A stretch of DNA of 64,000 nucleotides from CAYQJL01 sp964573295. Its GTDB lineage: Bacteria > Eisenbacteria > RBG-16-71-46 > CAIMUX01 > WJJG01. A program made the position numbers and the translations under genes. Position 1 is the stretch's first letter. Each line of letters begins with the position of its first letter. The stretch is taken from NCBI GenBank assembly GCA_964573295.1, contig CAZNJE010000005.1, forward strand, positions 81,865 through 145,864, written 5' to 3'. Shown in pieces: positions 10,171-18,615 of this stretch. Below the pieces are notes generated by a model. It made no database searches. It saw nothing but the letters and a program-made list of their open reading frames with translations, and was not told the DNA's origin.

Positions 10171-12252
10171 ATGCGATTCGGTGCATGGCCGGCAACGGCG
10201 AAGTGGATCGGGCGAACGCTATGGTTGGGCTCGGTGGTCCTACTGGTCACGGGCGCGGCGGGGGCCTCGTGGGCCGACAGCGTCGAGGGCGTTGGGGGCG
10301 CCGAGAGTGTCGGGAGCGCCGGGAGCGCCGAAAGTGTCGGGAGCGTCGAGAGCGTCGTGCCGCCGCTGCTCAGCGAGCAGGAGGTGCGGGAGCTGGTGGC
10401 TCAGCCGATCGGGGTGACCTCCGATGAAGCCGGCGCGGTGTATCTGTACTGGGGTGAGCGCATCCTGGTGCAGCCCGACGGCACCTGCGCTCGGCGCGAG
10501 CACCGCGTCGTCCGGCTGCTGGGGCGGGGCGCGATCGGCGAGATGGGCGATCCGCGCATTCGGTTCGACGAGCACGATCAGGAGCTGATCGTGCATCGTT
10601 GCCGGACCTACACGCCCGGGGGAGAGGTGCTCGATGCGCCGCCGCGGGCGATCAACCCGGTCACGCCCGGGGCGGCCGCGCACTGCCCGGGTTCGATCCG
10701 TTACCAAGACATGGTGGTGACGCACATGGGTCTTGAACCCGGCTGCGTGATCGAACTCGACGTCGAGATCCGTGATCTGCGGGCGTCGATGAGGTGGCTC
10801 GAGGGTAGCACCCGCATCCACGAGGCCTATCCGGTCGAGCGCCGCGAGCTGGTGGTGGAGACGCCCAGCCATCTCCCGCTCACCTACAGCTCGCTGGGCA
10901 CGATCCCCGCGCCGAAGGCGCACGAAAGCGAAGGGCGCAGGCAGTACCGCTGGATATTTGCTACCCTTGCCGCCGTGCATGAGACCGATGACGGTTGCGG
11001 GGGCTGGCGCACGCGCAAGGCGCTCTTCTACAGCACCTGTCCCAGCTGGGACTACCTGGCGCGATCGGTGCGCGAGCGCTTCGCCGACGCGGTGCGGGTG
11101 GATTCCCTGATGGCGCTGCGCCTGGCTGCCGAGGAGTTCGAGGCCCTCCCCGTGCGCGAACGGGCCGCCGCGGTGCTGGCGCTCTCGGGCACCGAGATCC
11201 GGGCTACCGGGCTCTCGCCCTCGCCGCTGCCCGAACTGCAACCGGCACCGCAGACCTTCGCGTCCCGGTGCGGCTCGGATTGGGATCGCGCCGTCTTGGC
11301 CATGAGCCTGCTTGCCGCGGTCGGGGTGGACACCGAGCCCGTTCTCGTGGGTCATCCGTGGGGAGCCTCTTCGCGCGTGCCGATGGTCGGGGCGTTTGAC
11401 GAGGTCTGGCTTCGGGCCACCGGCGCCCCCGGGCCCCTGTGGCTGGATCCGATTCGAGAGGAGGCCCGGGTGGATCCGCCCGCGGGACGGGATGTGCTGG
11501 GTCTTACGCCGGCCGGGACTCACTGGTTCACCCGCGAGTCCCGGCCGGCCCGGTCACGACTCGACGTCGATCTCGAGGTTCACGTCGGCGGCGCCGTCTC
11601 GGGAACCGCTGTCCTGCGTCTCGCCGGACACATCTTCGATCCCGATCCCTGGCGGGACGTGAAGGCGATGGCCGACCGCATGGTCGCCGCGCTCCTGCCC
11701 CGGGGCCGATCGGCCGGGTATGAGCTGCTCTGGCACACGGCCGATAGCTGCGGCCTGCGCGTTCAGGTCGAGGCCGATGCCTTGGGCGACTGGCATGGGG
11801 ATCGGGGCTACCTGCCGCTGACGGCCGGACCGGTCGAAGTGGCGGCGATCGTATCTCCGGAGGCGCTACGCCGGGTGGACCGCGCGACGCCGCTCTTCCT
11901 TTCGGGAACCGCGGTGGAGCGGGTCGTATGGTCGGTGCGGCTGCCGGCATCGATCCATCCGGTGTATGTCCCGGCGCCCGCGGCAGAGGACCACGATGCC
12001 GGGCGCTTCATCTGCACGACCACCGTCACCGATCGTCCGAAGGGGGACTGGGGCGCGAAGCAAGACGGGGGCGTGGCGACGGATGAAGCGCGAGGAAAAC
12101 GCGTGGTGGTCGAATGGACGCTGGCGCTACCGATGAGCCGGGTTCCACCGGCGCGCATCGAGGAGCTGCGAGCGGTCATCGGTCGCTACCGGTCCGAGAA
12201 CCAGCGCCTTCTCATTCTGGGTTCTGCGGAAGAGTCACGGGAGCCGCTCTAG
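10171..12252 (+). CDS. Exported DUF3857-like paralogue with a degenerate transglutaminase domain
   Basis: A 693-residue protein in the same operon as the preceding gene; GGGAGG at the upstream stop codon serves the ATG at 10171. It has a signal peptide, then a Ser/Val/Gly/Glu low-complexity segment, then the DUF3857-type domain. The transglutaminase motif aligns as RCGSDWDRAVLA: the nucleophile position is Asp370 instead of Cys, and the histidine motif has become FDEVWL. Only the LDP aspartate motif survives. It is therefore probably a non-catalytic partner or binding protein for its neighbour. The stop codon overlaps the stop of the convergent barrel gene in a shared CTAG. Confidence 0.8.
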   Translation: MRFGAWPATAKWIGRTLWLGSVVLLVTGAAGASWADSVEGVGGAESVGSAGSAESVGSVESVVPPLLSEQEVRELVAQPIGVTSDEAGAVYLYWGERILVQPDGTCARREHRVVRLLGRGAIGEMGDPRIRFDEHDQELIVHRCRTYTPGGEVLDAPPRAINPVTPGAAAHCPGSIRYQDMVVTHMGLEPGCVIELDVEIRDLRASMRWLEGSTRIHEAYPVERRELVVETPSHLPLTYSSLGTIPAPKAHESEGRRQYRWIFATLAAVHETDDGCGGWRTRKALFYSTCPSWDYLARSVRERFADAVRVDSLMALRLAAEEFEALPVRERAAAVLALSGTEIRATGLSPSPLPELQPAPQTFASRCGSDWDRAVLAMSLLAAVGVDTEPVLVGHPWGASSRVPMVGAFDEVWLRATGAPGPLWLDPIREEARVDPPAGRDVLGLTPAGTHWFTRESRPARSRLDVDLEVHVGGAVSGTAVLRLAGHIFDPDPWRDVKAMADRMVAALLPRGRSAGYELLWHTADSCGLRVQVEADALGDWHGDRGYLPLTAGPVEVAAIVSPEALRRVDRATPLFLSGTAVERVVWSVRLPASIHPVYVPAPAAEDHDAGRFICTTTVTDRPKGDWGAKQDGGVATDEARGKRVVVEWTLALPMSRVPPARIEELRAVIGRYRSENQRLLILGSAEESREPL

Positions 12253-14183
12253 AAGGCATCGCCGATGGTGACCCATGGGTTCGGGTCCGCGTCGCCGTCG
12301 TCGAGAGACTTGGCCACCATGACGCGGATCGCACCGCCGAGCTCCAATCCGAGACCGATCGACGAGCGAAACGCGCCATCATCGAAGAGCCCCTCGTCGT
12401 GGCCGGCCGTCTTGCCCACATCGCAGAAGAGATAGGGCCGGAAGACCGCCGTCAGCATGTCCGGCACGTACTCCAGATTGCCGAGGATCATCTGTTCGCC
12501 CATCAGGCTCTTTTCATCCAGGCTCCGGATCGTGCGTGAACCTCCCAGGTAGAACTTGCGGAACAGGGGCAGATTCCCCCCGCTGCCGCCGTAGCGAACA
12601 CGCAGGTCGAGGTAGCCGATCCGGGCCAGCGGTTGCCGCCTCCGCAGATCGGCGACATAGCGTTCGTAATCGAGGTCGCCCTCGAGATCTCCACCGGCCG
12701 TCTGGTACTCGGCGAGCAGATACAGCCACTCGCGCGACTCGTGGCGCGGGCCGCGCCAGCCGCCGGCGAGGCTGCTGCGCCAGTCGCCGCGCAGGGCACC
12801 GCGCGCGGCGCCGGGTAGGCGGCCCCGCCAGTCGAACTCGTACCAAATTCTGAGTTCGCCCAGCTTGGCCTCGAACGCCGCCATCCCCGCCGCCAGACTC
12901 TCCTGCGGCACGGAGGAGAAGTTGGGCCGGAACTGCTTGTGGGCGTCGAAGAGGTGCCACAGGTTGGGGTAGTGATCCAGGAAGGTCAGTTCGGTGTATC
13001 GGTAGCTGGCGCCGACGATGTGATCGCGCAGCGGACTCAGGGTCAGGAATGCCGCTCCACCCTTCTCGAGATAGTAGTCGCCGTAGTCCTCCGCGGCCAA
13101 CAGCGCCAGGATCGAGGTCTCCGCACGTGGGGCAAACCAGTCGTCGTCGGTGGCCAGTTTGCGGAAGAAGCGCCCCCCGAAGGTTACCGGTAGCGCCTCG
13201 AAGAACCGCTGGCGCAGGCCCAGATCGAAATCCCAGCGTTTGCGCAAGAGAGCGCGACCGGCCCACATGTGAAAGGTGGGCAATACGGAGTCGGCACTGG
13301 CGATCGTCAGCTGCAGCCCCAGCCAGCCGCCATCGACCCGGTTGTAGTAGCCCTTCAGGTCCAGGAGATCCGCCCGGTTCCAGTCGAGATCGTACCTTGC
13401 CCGCGGGTTGCGGTGGCGCGCCTGGTGGGTGCTGAGGACGTCTCCGCGGATGCGGGCAATCCGGTCGATCGAGGCCCGGCCGGCGATCGCCGCCACCGAC
13501 CCGTGAACTCGCCCCGTCGACGAGACCTGCGCGTCGCCACCGATGACAATGACGTTGCGGCGCACCTCGCCGTCGACGTGGATATTCCCTCCCAAGCAGA
13601 TCACGTCCCCGAGAACGAGGTCCTTTGCCTCGACACGAAGGTCGCCGCCTACCTCGATCCAGGTGCGTCGAGTCCGCCGGTCCGGTGCATTGGAGCGCGC
13701 GCGGTTGACCAGCCGGATTCTGATGCGGTCTCCGTGTTCAGAGACCGTCTCGACGCTCAGCTCTCCCAAGACGAAGCGCTCGCCCGCGAACTCCAGACGG
13801 TCGGCACGAAAGCAGAGCTGGCCGGCTTGATCTTCCTGATCGCCTTCGGTCAGGAAGATGAGTTCACCCTCGCCGCCGCGGATGGCATCGAGATCGAATC
13901 GCGCCTCGCGGATGCCCTCGGCCGTCTCGATCCTCAGAAGCCCCCTATCGTCTCCCGCCTCGATCACGATGGCGCCGGCCTCGTTCCAGGCAGCCGGCAG
14001 GGCGCCTGCTGGGGGCACGCCGGCGGCCATGAGGCCTGCCGCCAGCAAGGTGGCTATCCTCAGGCTTGTCGCCAGCCGGGCCGCTGCTCTCGGGGCGGCT
14101 GTTCTACGGGTGGTTGCTCTCCGGGCGTCTGCTCTCCGGACCGCTGCTCGTGGGGCCGTCGGCCTGCTCGATAGGATCGTCAA
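12249..14183 (-). CDS. Outer-membrane D15/Omp85-like barrel with bactofilin-like N-terminal segment
   Basis: A 644-residue protein. An Arg/Ala-rich leader of about 40 residues precedes a hydrophobic signal segment (LRIATLLAAGLMAAG). After a beta-rich region, residues of the type GDLRVEAKDLVLGDVICLGG, IHVDGEV and NVIVIGGDAQV form the short-repeat right-handed beta pattern of polymer-forming/bactofilin-like sequences. The C-terminal half is a barrel with YLGGSRTIRSLDEKSLMGEQ, matching the Omp85/D15 surface-antigen signature, and it ends in Phe as barrel proteins do. The start appears to be TTG at 14183 with GAGGAAGGGG upstream. The leader is encoded by a degenerate repeat, so the true start is uncertain. 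Likely role: an outer-membrane pore or assembly protein. Confidence 0.75.
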   Translation of the reverse strand: MTILSSRPTAPRAAVRRADARRATTRRTAAPRAAARLATSLRIATLLAAGLMAAGVPPAGALPAAWNEAGAIVIEAGDDRGLLRIETAEGIREARFDLDAIRGGEGELIFLTEGDQEDQAGQLCFRADRLEFAGERFVLGELSVETVSEHGDRIRIRLVNRARSNAPDRRTRRTWIEVGGDLRVEAKDLVLGDVICLGGNIHVDGEVRRNVIVIGGDAQVSSTGRVHGSVAAIAGRASIDRIARIRGDVLSTHQARHRNPRARYDLDWNRADLLDLKGYYNRVDGGWLGLQLTIASADSVLPTFHMWAGRALLRKRWDFDLGLRQRFFEALPVTFGGRFFRKLATDDDWFAPRAETSILALLAAEDYGDYYLEKGGAAFLTLSPLRDHIVGASYRYTELTFLDHYPNLWHLFDAHKQFRPNFSSVPQESLAAGMAAFEAKLGELRIWYEFDWRGRLPGAARGALRGDWRSSLAGGWRGPRHESREWLYLLAEYQTAGGDLEGDLDYERYVADLRRRQPLARIGYLDLRVRYGGSGGNLPLFRKFYLGGSRTIRSLDEKSLMGEQMILGNLEYVPDMLTAVFRPYLFCDVGKTAGHDEGLFDDGAFRSSIGLGLELGGAIRVMVAKSLDDGDADPNPWVTIGDAF

Positions 14184-14320
14184 CCTTACCCCTTCCTCTG
14201 CCTGGCCGGGCCCCCCACCGCCACGGGCTGCTCGTTACGGCCCACGCGAGGATCGCCCCGCCGTGCCACACATAATGGAGAAAAACCTATACTGGGAGCT
14301 GATTGCCAGGAGGGGAGGCT
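14184..14320. other. Gap between barrel gene and tRNA
   Basis: 137 nt that should carry the promoter of the minus-strand barrel gene and the tRNA 3' flank. On the minus strand a TTTTT run at about 14286-14280 may end the tRNA transcript; I see no strong stem before it. Confidence 0.4.
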
Positions 14321-14394
14321 TGGCGGCGCAGGGACTCGAACCCCGGACACGCGGATTATGATTCCGCTGCTCTAACCAACTGAGCTACGCCGCC
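14321..14394 (-). tRNA. tRNA with CAU anticodon, most likely elongator tRNA-Met
   Basis: The minus strand folds as a complete cloverleaf: 7-bp acceptor GGCGGCG/CGCCGCC (14394-14388 with 14328-14322), D arm GCTC...GAGC, anticodon stem GCGGA/TCCGC with loop ATCATAA (anticodon CAT), T arm with TTCGAGT, and discriminator A at 14321. CCA is not encoded. The ATCATAA loop with this stem matches elongator Met tRNAs, but a lysidine-modified tRNA-Ile2 also has CAU and cannot be excluded by eye. Confidence 0.93.
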
Positions 14395-14758
14395 GGTAGC
14401 AGAGGAATGTAGCGAAACCTCACCCGCCGGGGCAACTCCAATTTTGGAGGCCGCCGCTGCCGACGCCACCGCCGATGCCACCGACCTCGTCGCTGATACG
14501 CCCCCGCTGTCGCCAAGGCGGGGCCGGTGCCCGCCCAGGGGGGCACTCAGTGGCCCACCCAGGGGCCCGTCCAGGGGCCCGCCCCCGGAGTCGGGCGGGG
14601 TATAGTGGGGGTAGGGCGTCAGCTTGACATGGGTTCGGCCTGGCAGATATAGTGCAGCAATTGAGTATCTAGACGGAGGTTCCGGCGCAGGCGTACTCGT
14701 GGATTGCACGCGTGGGAGGCCTCCCGATGCCGGCGAGCCGAGAAGAAGAGGTCACGGA
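14395..14758. other. Intergenic region between tRNA and small barrel gene
   Basis: 364 nt. The first part (14450-14515) is a degenerate gccgatgccacc-type repeat and the second (14540-14590) a ggcccgtccaggggcc-type low-complexity run. The useful content is the promoter at 14624-14653. A long frame spanning part of this region is the untranslated extension of the downstream gene. Confidence 0.55.
14624..14653 (+). promoter_or_regulatory. Sigma-70-type promoter for the barrel gene
   Basis: TTGACA (14624-14629), an 18-nt spacer and TATAGT (14648-14653) make the best housekeeping promoter match in this window. Transcription would start near 14660, about 100 nt ahead of the ATG at 14759. Confidence 0.65.
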
Positions 14759-15436
14759 ATGAAGAGGCTATGTCTTCTGGTTGGATGTGTGTTGGCCTTG
14801 GGACTACCGACCTCCAGCCAGGCCGGCGTGAGTGCAGAGCTTCATGGGTTGGGCAGTTTCGGCATCAGCCTGGGCGCCATGCGCTGGTTTGCCGATTCGG
14901 ACGCCGCCGAGTGGCAAGGCAACGCGGCTCAGATCCGGCCGATCGGCAAGATGGTCTTCCGCTATCGCTTCAGCGACCAGTGGGCCGCCACGTTCGAGTC
15001 CGGATTCGGCTGGAACAGCTATGCCGAGAGCGACAACCTCGTCCACTGGGTCATCCCGGCGACGGTGGGGGTGGAGCGACGCTTGGGCCAGTACTGGGAC
15101 ATGACGACGTCGCTCAACTTCGGCGGTGGAATCTACGTGTGGGGGCGCCGCCGCGATGGCGAGTTCATCCGCGACGCGATCACCCAGCAGAAGTACCACG
15201 CCACCGATCCCGGCGTCTTCCTGGGGCTGGTCGGTGAGCATCACATCGGCGAACACGTCACACTGACCCATCAGCTGACGACAACCTACATCTATTCCGC
15301 GCACAGCGACGATTTCAAGGCCGCCTTGGGCGGTAACGACCTCTTCGTGGATATTCGCGTGGGGGTGAACTACTACTTCTCCACGCGCGAGGGACTGATC
15401 GTAAACGAGCGAGGCGAAGGGGCCGAGGGGCGATGA
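14759..15436 (+). CDS. Small outer-membrane beta-barrel protein
   Basis: A 225-residue protein with a signal peptide (MKRLCLLVGCVLALGLPTSS, cleavage after QAG or SQA). The mature part alternates polar and aromatic residues with repeated strand-turn pattern: MVFRYRFSDQWAATFESGFGWN, split by turns, then VERRLGQYWDMTTSLNFGGG and DIRVGVNYYF at the last strand. This resembles the 8-stranded OmpA/opacity-type porin-like barrels. The last strand is followed by a short charged tail (REGLIVNERGEGAEGR), so there is no canonical terminal Phe. GAGG upstream of the ATG at 14759 and the promoter at 14624 support the start. Function unknown. Confidence 0.7.
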   Translation: MKRLCLLVGCVLALGLPTSSQAGVSAELHGLGSFGISLGAMRWFADSDAAEWQGNAAQIRPIGKMVFRYRFSDQWAATFESGFGWNSYAESDNLVHWVIPATVGVERRLGQYWDMTTSLNFGGGIYVWGRRRDGEFIRDAITQQKYHATDPGVFLGLVGEHHIGEHVTLTHQLTTTYIYSAHSDDFKAALGGNDLFVDIRVGVNYYFSTREGLIVNERGEGAEGR

Positions 15437-15522
15437 TCGGCTCCGCTTCGTGAGCCCGGGGCCGGCGAGAGGAAGACGTCGGCCCATTTTTGTATCCGCC
15501 GGCGCATGGAGGAGTCACAGGG

Positions 15523-16986
15523 ATGGACGACCGCATCATCAAGGCGGGTCTCACGTTCGATGACGTACTGCTGATCCCGCAGAAGTCCGAGATCTTGCCC
15601 AGTGATACCGACACCGCGGTCGAGATCTGTCCGGGCATCTACATCAATACCCCCATCATCAGCGCCGCGATGGACACGGTGACCGAGTCCCGCATGGCGA
15701 TCGCCATGGCCCGTGAAGGGGGGCTCGGCATCATCCACCGTAACCTCTCGATCGAGGACCAGGCGAACGAGGTGGACAAGGTCAAGCGTTCCGAAAGCGG
15801 GATGATTACCAACCCGATCACCCTCCCACCGGATCTGCCGGTGGGGCGCGCCCTGGAGATCATGGAGAAGTATCGTGTCTCGGGTGTGCCGATCACCGAA
15901 GGCGAACGCCTGGTGGGGATCCTGACCAATCGGGACCTGCGGTTCATCGACGATCGCACCGTGTTGATCCGTGACGTCATGACGACCAAGAATCTGATCA
16001 CGGTTCCTGAAGGCACGAACCTGGAGACTGCCCGCCGCCTGCTGCACGAACACCGGATCGAGAAGCTGCCGGTCGTCGACGACGAATACCGCCTGCGCGG
16101 CCTGATCACGGTGAAGGACATCATGAAGCGGATCGCCTATCCCCAGGCCGCCAAGGACGGACTCGGCCGGCTCCTCGCCGGCGCGGCGGTGGGTGTTGGG
16201 AAGGCGGCGCTCGAACGGGCCGAGGCACTGGTCGCCAGGGGAGCCGACGTTCTGGCGATCGACAGCGCGCACGGCCACACCCAGAACGTAATCGATACGC
16301 TCAAGGGCCTGCGCGAGACCTTCCCCAAGGTGCCCGTCTTGGCCGGCAACGTGGCCACGCCCGAGGCGACGCGTGATCTGATCGCTGCCGGGGCGAGCGC
16401 GATCAAGGTCGGCATCGGCCCGGGCGCCATCTGCACCACGCGTGTTGTCGCCGGGGTGGGCGTGCCACAGATCACGGCGATCATGGACTGCACGCGGGAG
16501 GCCGACCGTCACGGCGTGCGGGTGATCGCCGACGGGGGCCTGAAGCACTCCGGCGACGTGACCAAGGCCCTGGCCGCCGGGGCCAGCGCGGTCATGGCCG
16601 GCAGTCTGTTGGCCGGAACCGAAGAGAGCCCGGGCGAGACGATCTTCCTGCAGGGGCGGACCTACAAGAGCTACCGCGGCATGGGGTCGGTGGGCGCGAT
16701 GAAGGCCGGCAGCGCCGACCGCTATTTCCAGAGCGACGCGATGGACGCACGCAAGCTGGTGGCCGAGGGCATCGAAGGCCGGGTGCCTTATCGCGGCAGG
16801 GTCGGAGCGGTAGTCTACCAACTCGTGGGTGGTCTGCGAGCCGGGATGGGGTATGTCGGTGTGCGCACGATCGATGAGCTCCGCACGCGCGCGCAGTTCG
16901 TCAAGATCACCGGTGCCGGCCTTCGCGAGAGCCACCCGCACGACGTCACCATCACCAAGGAAGCCCCCAACTACCAGATCGACTAG
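15523..16986 (+). CDS. guaB: Inosine-5'-monophosphate dehydrogenase
   Basis: Oxidises IMP to XMP with NAD+, the committed step of GTP synthesis; cytoplasmic tetramer. The 487 residues match the family. The TIM-barrel begins with LTFDDVLLIPQKSEI. A tandem CBS (Bateman) insert lies at about residues 95-215 (RYRV..VPIT and KLPVVDD types). The catalytic loop GIGPGAICTTR has the nucleophile Cys304, and SYRGMGS and the flap arginine-tyrosine region follow. GGAGGAG precedes ATG at 15523; an in-frame start at 15490 has none. No guaA is adjacent. Confidence 0.97.
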   Translation: MDDRIIKAGLTFDDVLLIPQKSEILPSDTDTAVEICPGIYINTPIISAAMDTVTESRMAIAMAREGGLGIIHRNLSIEDQANEVDKVKRSESGMITNPITLPPDLPVGRALEIMEKYRVSGVPITEGERLVGILTNRDLRFIDDRTVLIRDVMTTKNLITVPEGTNLETARRLLHEHRIEKLPVVDDEYRLRGLITVKDIMKRIAYPQAAKDGLGRLLAGAAVGVGKAALERAEALVARGADVLAIDSAHGHTQNVIDTLKGLRETFPKVPVLAGNVATPEATRDLIAAGASAIKVGIGPGAICTTRVVAGVGVPQITAIMDCTREADRHGVRVIADGGLKHSGDVTKALAAGASAVMAGSLLAGTEESPGETIFLQGRTYKSYRGMGSVGAMKAGSADRYFQSDAMDARKLVAEGIEGRVPYRGRVGAVVYQLVGGLRAGMGYVGVRTIDELRTRAQFVKITGAGLRESHPHDVTITKEAPNYQID

Positions 16987-16998
16987 CCCGTGACCGGC

Positions 16999-17069
16999 GC
17001 CGCCCGCACGCTCCCGATCCGATCGAGCCAGCCTGCCGCCCGCACGCTCCCGATCCGATCGAGCCAGCC
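16999..17069 (+). repeat. Tandem duplication, 36-bp period
   Basis: Two copies of the same 35-nt sequence (16999-17033 and 17035-17069, core ctcccgatccgatcgagcc) lie head to tail just after guaB. The identity suggests recent slippage duplication. There is no spacer diversity, so this is not a CRISPR unit. Confidence 0.9.
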
Positions 17070-17106
17070 CGCGCCCCGCGCGCTACCGGTTCGCCTAAAC
17101 GGCTGC

Positions 17107-17145
17107 CGCCCCCAATCGCCACTCCGTAGAGCGCGACTGGGGGCG
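17107..17145. terminator. GC-rich hairpin between convergent genes
   Basis: 17107-17119 pairs with 17133-17145 in a 13-bp stem with one mismatch and a 13-nt loop. No T tract follows on either strand. Its position between two convergent stop codons fits a bidirectional transcript-end hairpin. Confidence 0.4.
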
Positions 17146-17297
17146 GGGGCAGGGGAGGTGATTGGGCCAGCGGGGGCTCGTGACATGCCTCACCCTCATG
17201 TCACGGACGAAACGGGGGCGCGGAGACAGGCCCGGCGCGCGAGGGTTGGTGCTCAAGCACGCCGCGAAGGGGTGGCGCCTCTCCGCGCCCGGATCGG

Positions 17298-18113
17298 CTA
17301 CGGCGATCGCGGATGGGGTTCCGACTCGGGAATCTCGAAGGTGAAACTGGGATCGAGCACGCGGATTCCCTCGATCACTGCCATGAGCTTCCCTCGGATG
17401 ATCGGATCGCGATTCTTCTTCCACTCCGTGTATAGATCGAGAAACTCATCCTGCTTCGCGCGCAGGGCCTCGTTGCGTTTCGACTCGTTGACCGAGCGCT
17501 CGAGGTGATACACCTCGCCGTGGGAGAGCTTGTCCATCAGGTTGAAGTACTCGCCGCGCATGTGAGCCAGGATGCGTAGGTACTTCTCGAAGCCCACGCT
17601 GAGCTTCTCGAGGACCTCGGTGATCGCCATGTTCGGATCGTGAATCTTCTGACTGTAGCTGTAGGCGAATCGGTAGTAGGTCTTGCCGCGTCCGATGTAG
17701 GATTCCTCCGACGGCTGGAACATCTGGTTTGCGGGCGATACGAGCGAGGATGGATTGACCGGATCGGTCGCCACCGGATTGTCGAAGATTCCCAGCGAGA
17801 CCAGCAGGAAGTCGGCGTTCGTCTTGTAGAGCGTGTATTTCAATCGTGCGTCGCGCGACTCTGCCAGCCGGGCGAAGACCTCGCTGTCGTAGCGCGAGAG
17901 GTACTTCGAGGCGCGCCGGATGTATTCCGGGTTGATGAAGGAGTTGAGCAGGTGGGCGATGTAGACGTTCACGTCTTCATCGTAGTAATCCTTGTTGGAG
18001 ACGAGCCCGGTTTCCATCCGCGAGTAGAGTAGGCACTTCATCATGAAGTAGTAGGTCGGTTTGAGATCCCGAGTCTTGCCTGCCAGGTCGATGTAGTTGG
18101 TGCGGGTGGACAT
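17298..18113 (-). CDS. Uncharacterised cytosolic protein, 271 aa
   Basis: I do not recognise a family. The protein has no signal peptide or membrane helix, and it is rich in Tyr, Lys and Arg with mostly helical predicted pattern (KPTYYFMMKCLLYSRMETG, IRRASKYLSRYDSEVFARL, RGKTYYRFAYSYSQKIHD). The C-terminal 80 residues are charged and likely coiled coil, ending in ESEPHPRSP. Codon use and amino-acid balance are those of a real gene. GGGAG lies about 12 nt upstream of ATG at 18113. It is divergent from the signalling operon at 18616, so a shared role in sensing is possible but only positional. Confidence 0.7.
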   Translation of the reverse strand: MSTRTNYIDLAGKTRDLKPTYYFMMKCLLYSRMETGLVSNKDYYDEDVNVYIAHLLNSFINPEYIRRASKYLSRYDSEVFARLAESRDARLKYTLYKTNADFLLVSLGIFDNPVATDPVNPSSLVSPANQMFQPSEESYIGRGKTYYRFAYSYSQKIHDPNMAITEVLEKLSVGFEKYLRILAHMRGEYFNLMDKLSHGEVYHLERSVNESKRNEALRAKQDEFLDLYTEWKKNRDPIIRGKLMAVIEGIRVLDPSFTFEIPESEPHPRSP

Positions 18114-18615
18114 CTGCCGGAAACTCCCTGTCGAAGGTGCTCGTCCCTGCCCGGGATTCGTTGCCCGGTGGCGCTGCTCCGGAATCGCTTGACACCCGCT
18201 GTGGGTGCTCGCATGCTCACGGATGCCGGGTTCTGGTGGGGAGAATCAGCAACGGCTGTGCCAGGACTGCCTGGCCGGTGGCGCCGCGGCGGTTGGGGTG
18301 GAGCGGAGCGACGCATCGGGTGGCCTGCAGGTGCGCAGGGTCTGTTCCCGGCAAGCATGACGGCTCACGCTGCTAAGTTGGTTGCATTGGTGGCGATGGA
18401 GTTCCTCCTCGGGCGTCGCACACGAGCGCTCTCGTCCCAGCCCGGACTCGGTTCCCGCACCCAGTTTTTCCTCTCTGGCGCCAGATGCCGATTTCGAGAA
18501 TCAGGCGCAAAACCGGCAATACGCACATACCACCAGCTTCTGGCACTTGCGATCTGCATTCGTGAGTGGCCGGACTGGATGCATTCTGCGGTCCGTTCGG
18601 TACCGGGAGGCGGTC
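18114..18615. other. Divergent intergenic region
   Basis: About 500 nt between two divergent transcription units; it must contain at least two promoters. No strong match is visible. Open frames running through it have no ribosome site and shift composition at 18616, where the real gene starts. Confidence 0.5.

Larger units (their letters stand above)
16987..17297. other. Convergent intergenic region after guaB
   Basis: 311 nt between the guaB stop and the stop of the minus-strand gene. It holds a 36-bp duplication and a strong hairpin, both listed separately, and no gene I can support. Confidence 0.6.

Noticed and set aside
10240..11523. 427-codon minus-strand frame opposite the second transglutaminase-like gene
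   Set aside because: Only His/Arg/Pro-rich shadow sequence; the plus-strand protein has signal peptide, ribosome site and family resemblance.
16999..17069. Two 35-nt repeats considered as a CRISPR start
   Set aside because: The copies are adjacent with a single intervening base, have no distinct spacers and no cas genes nearby. The 36-bp repeat at 31061 is coding.
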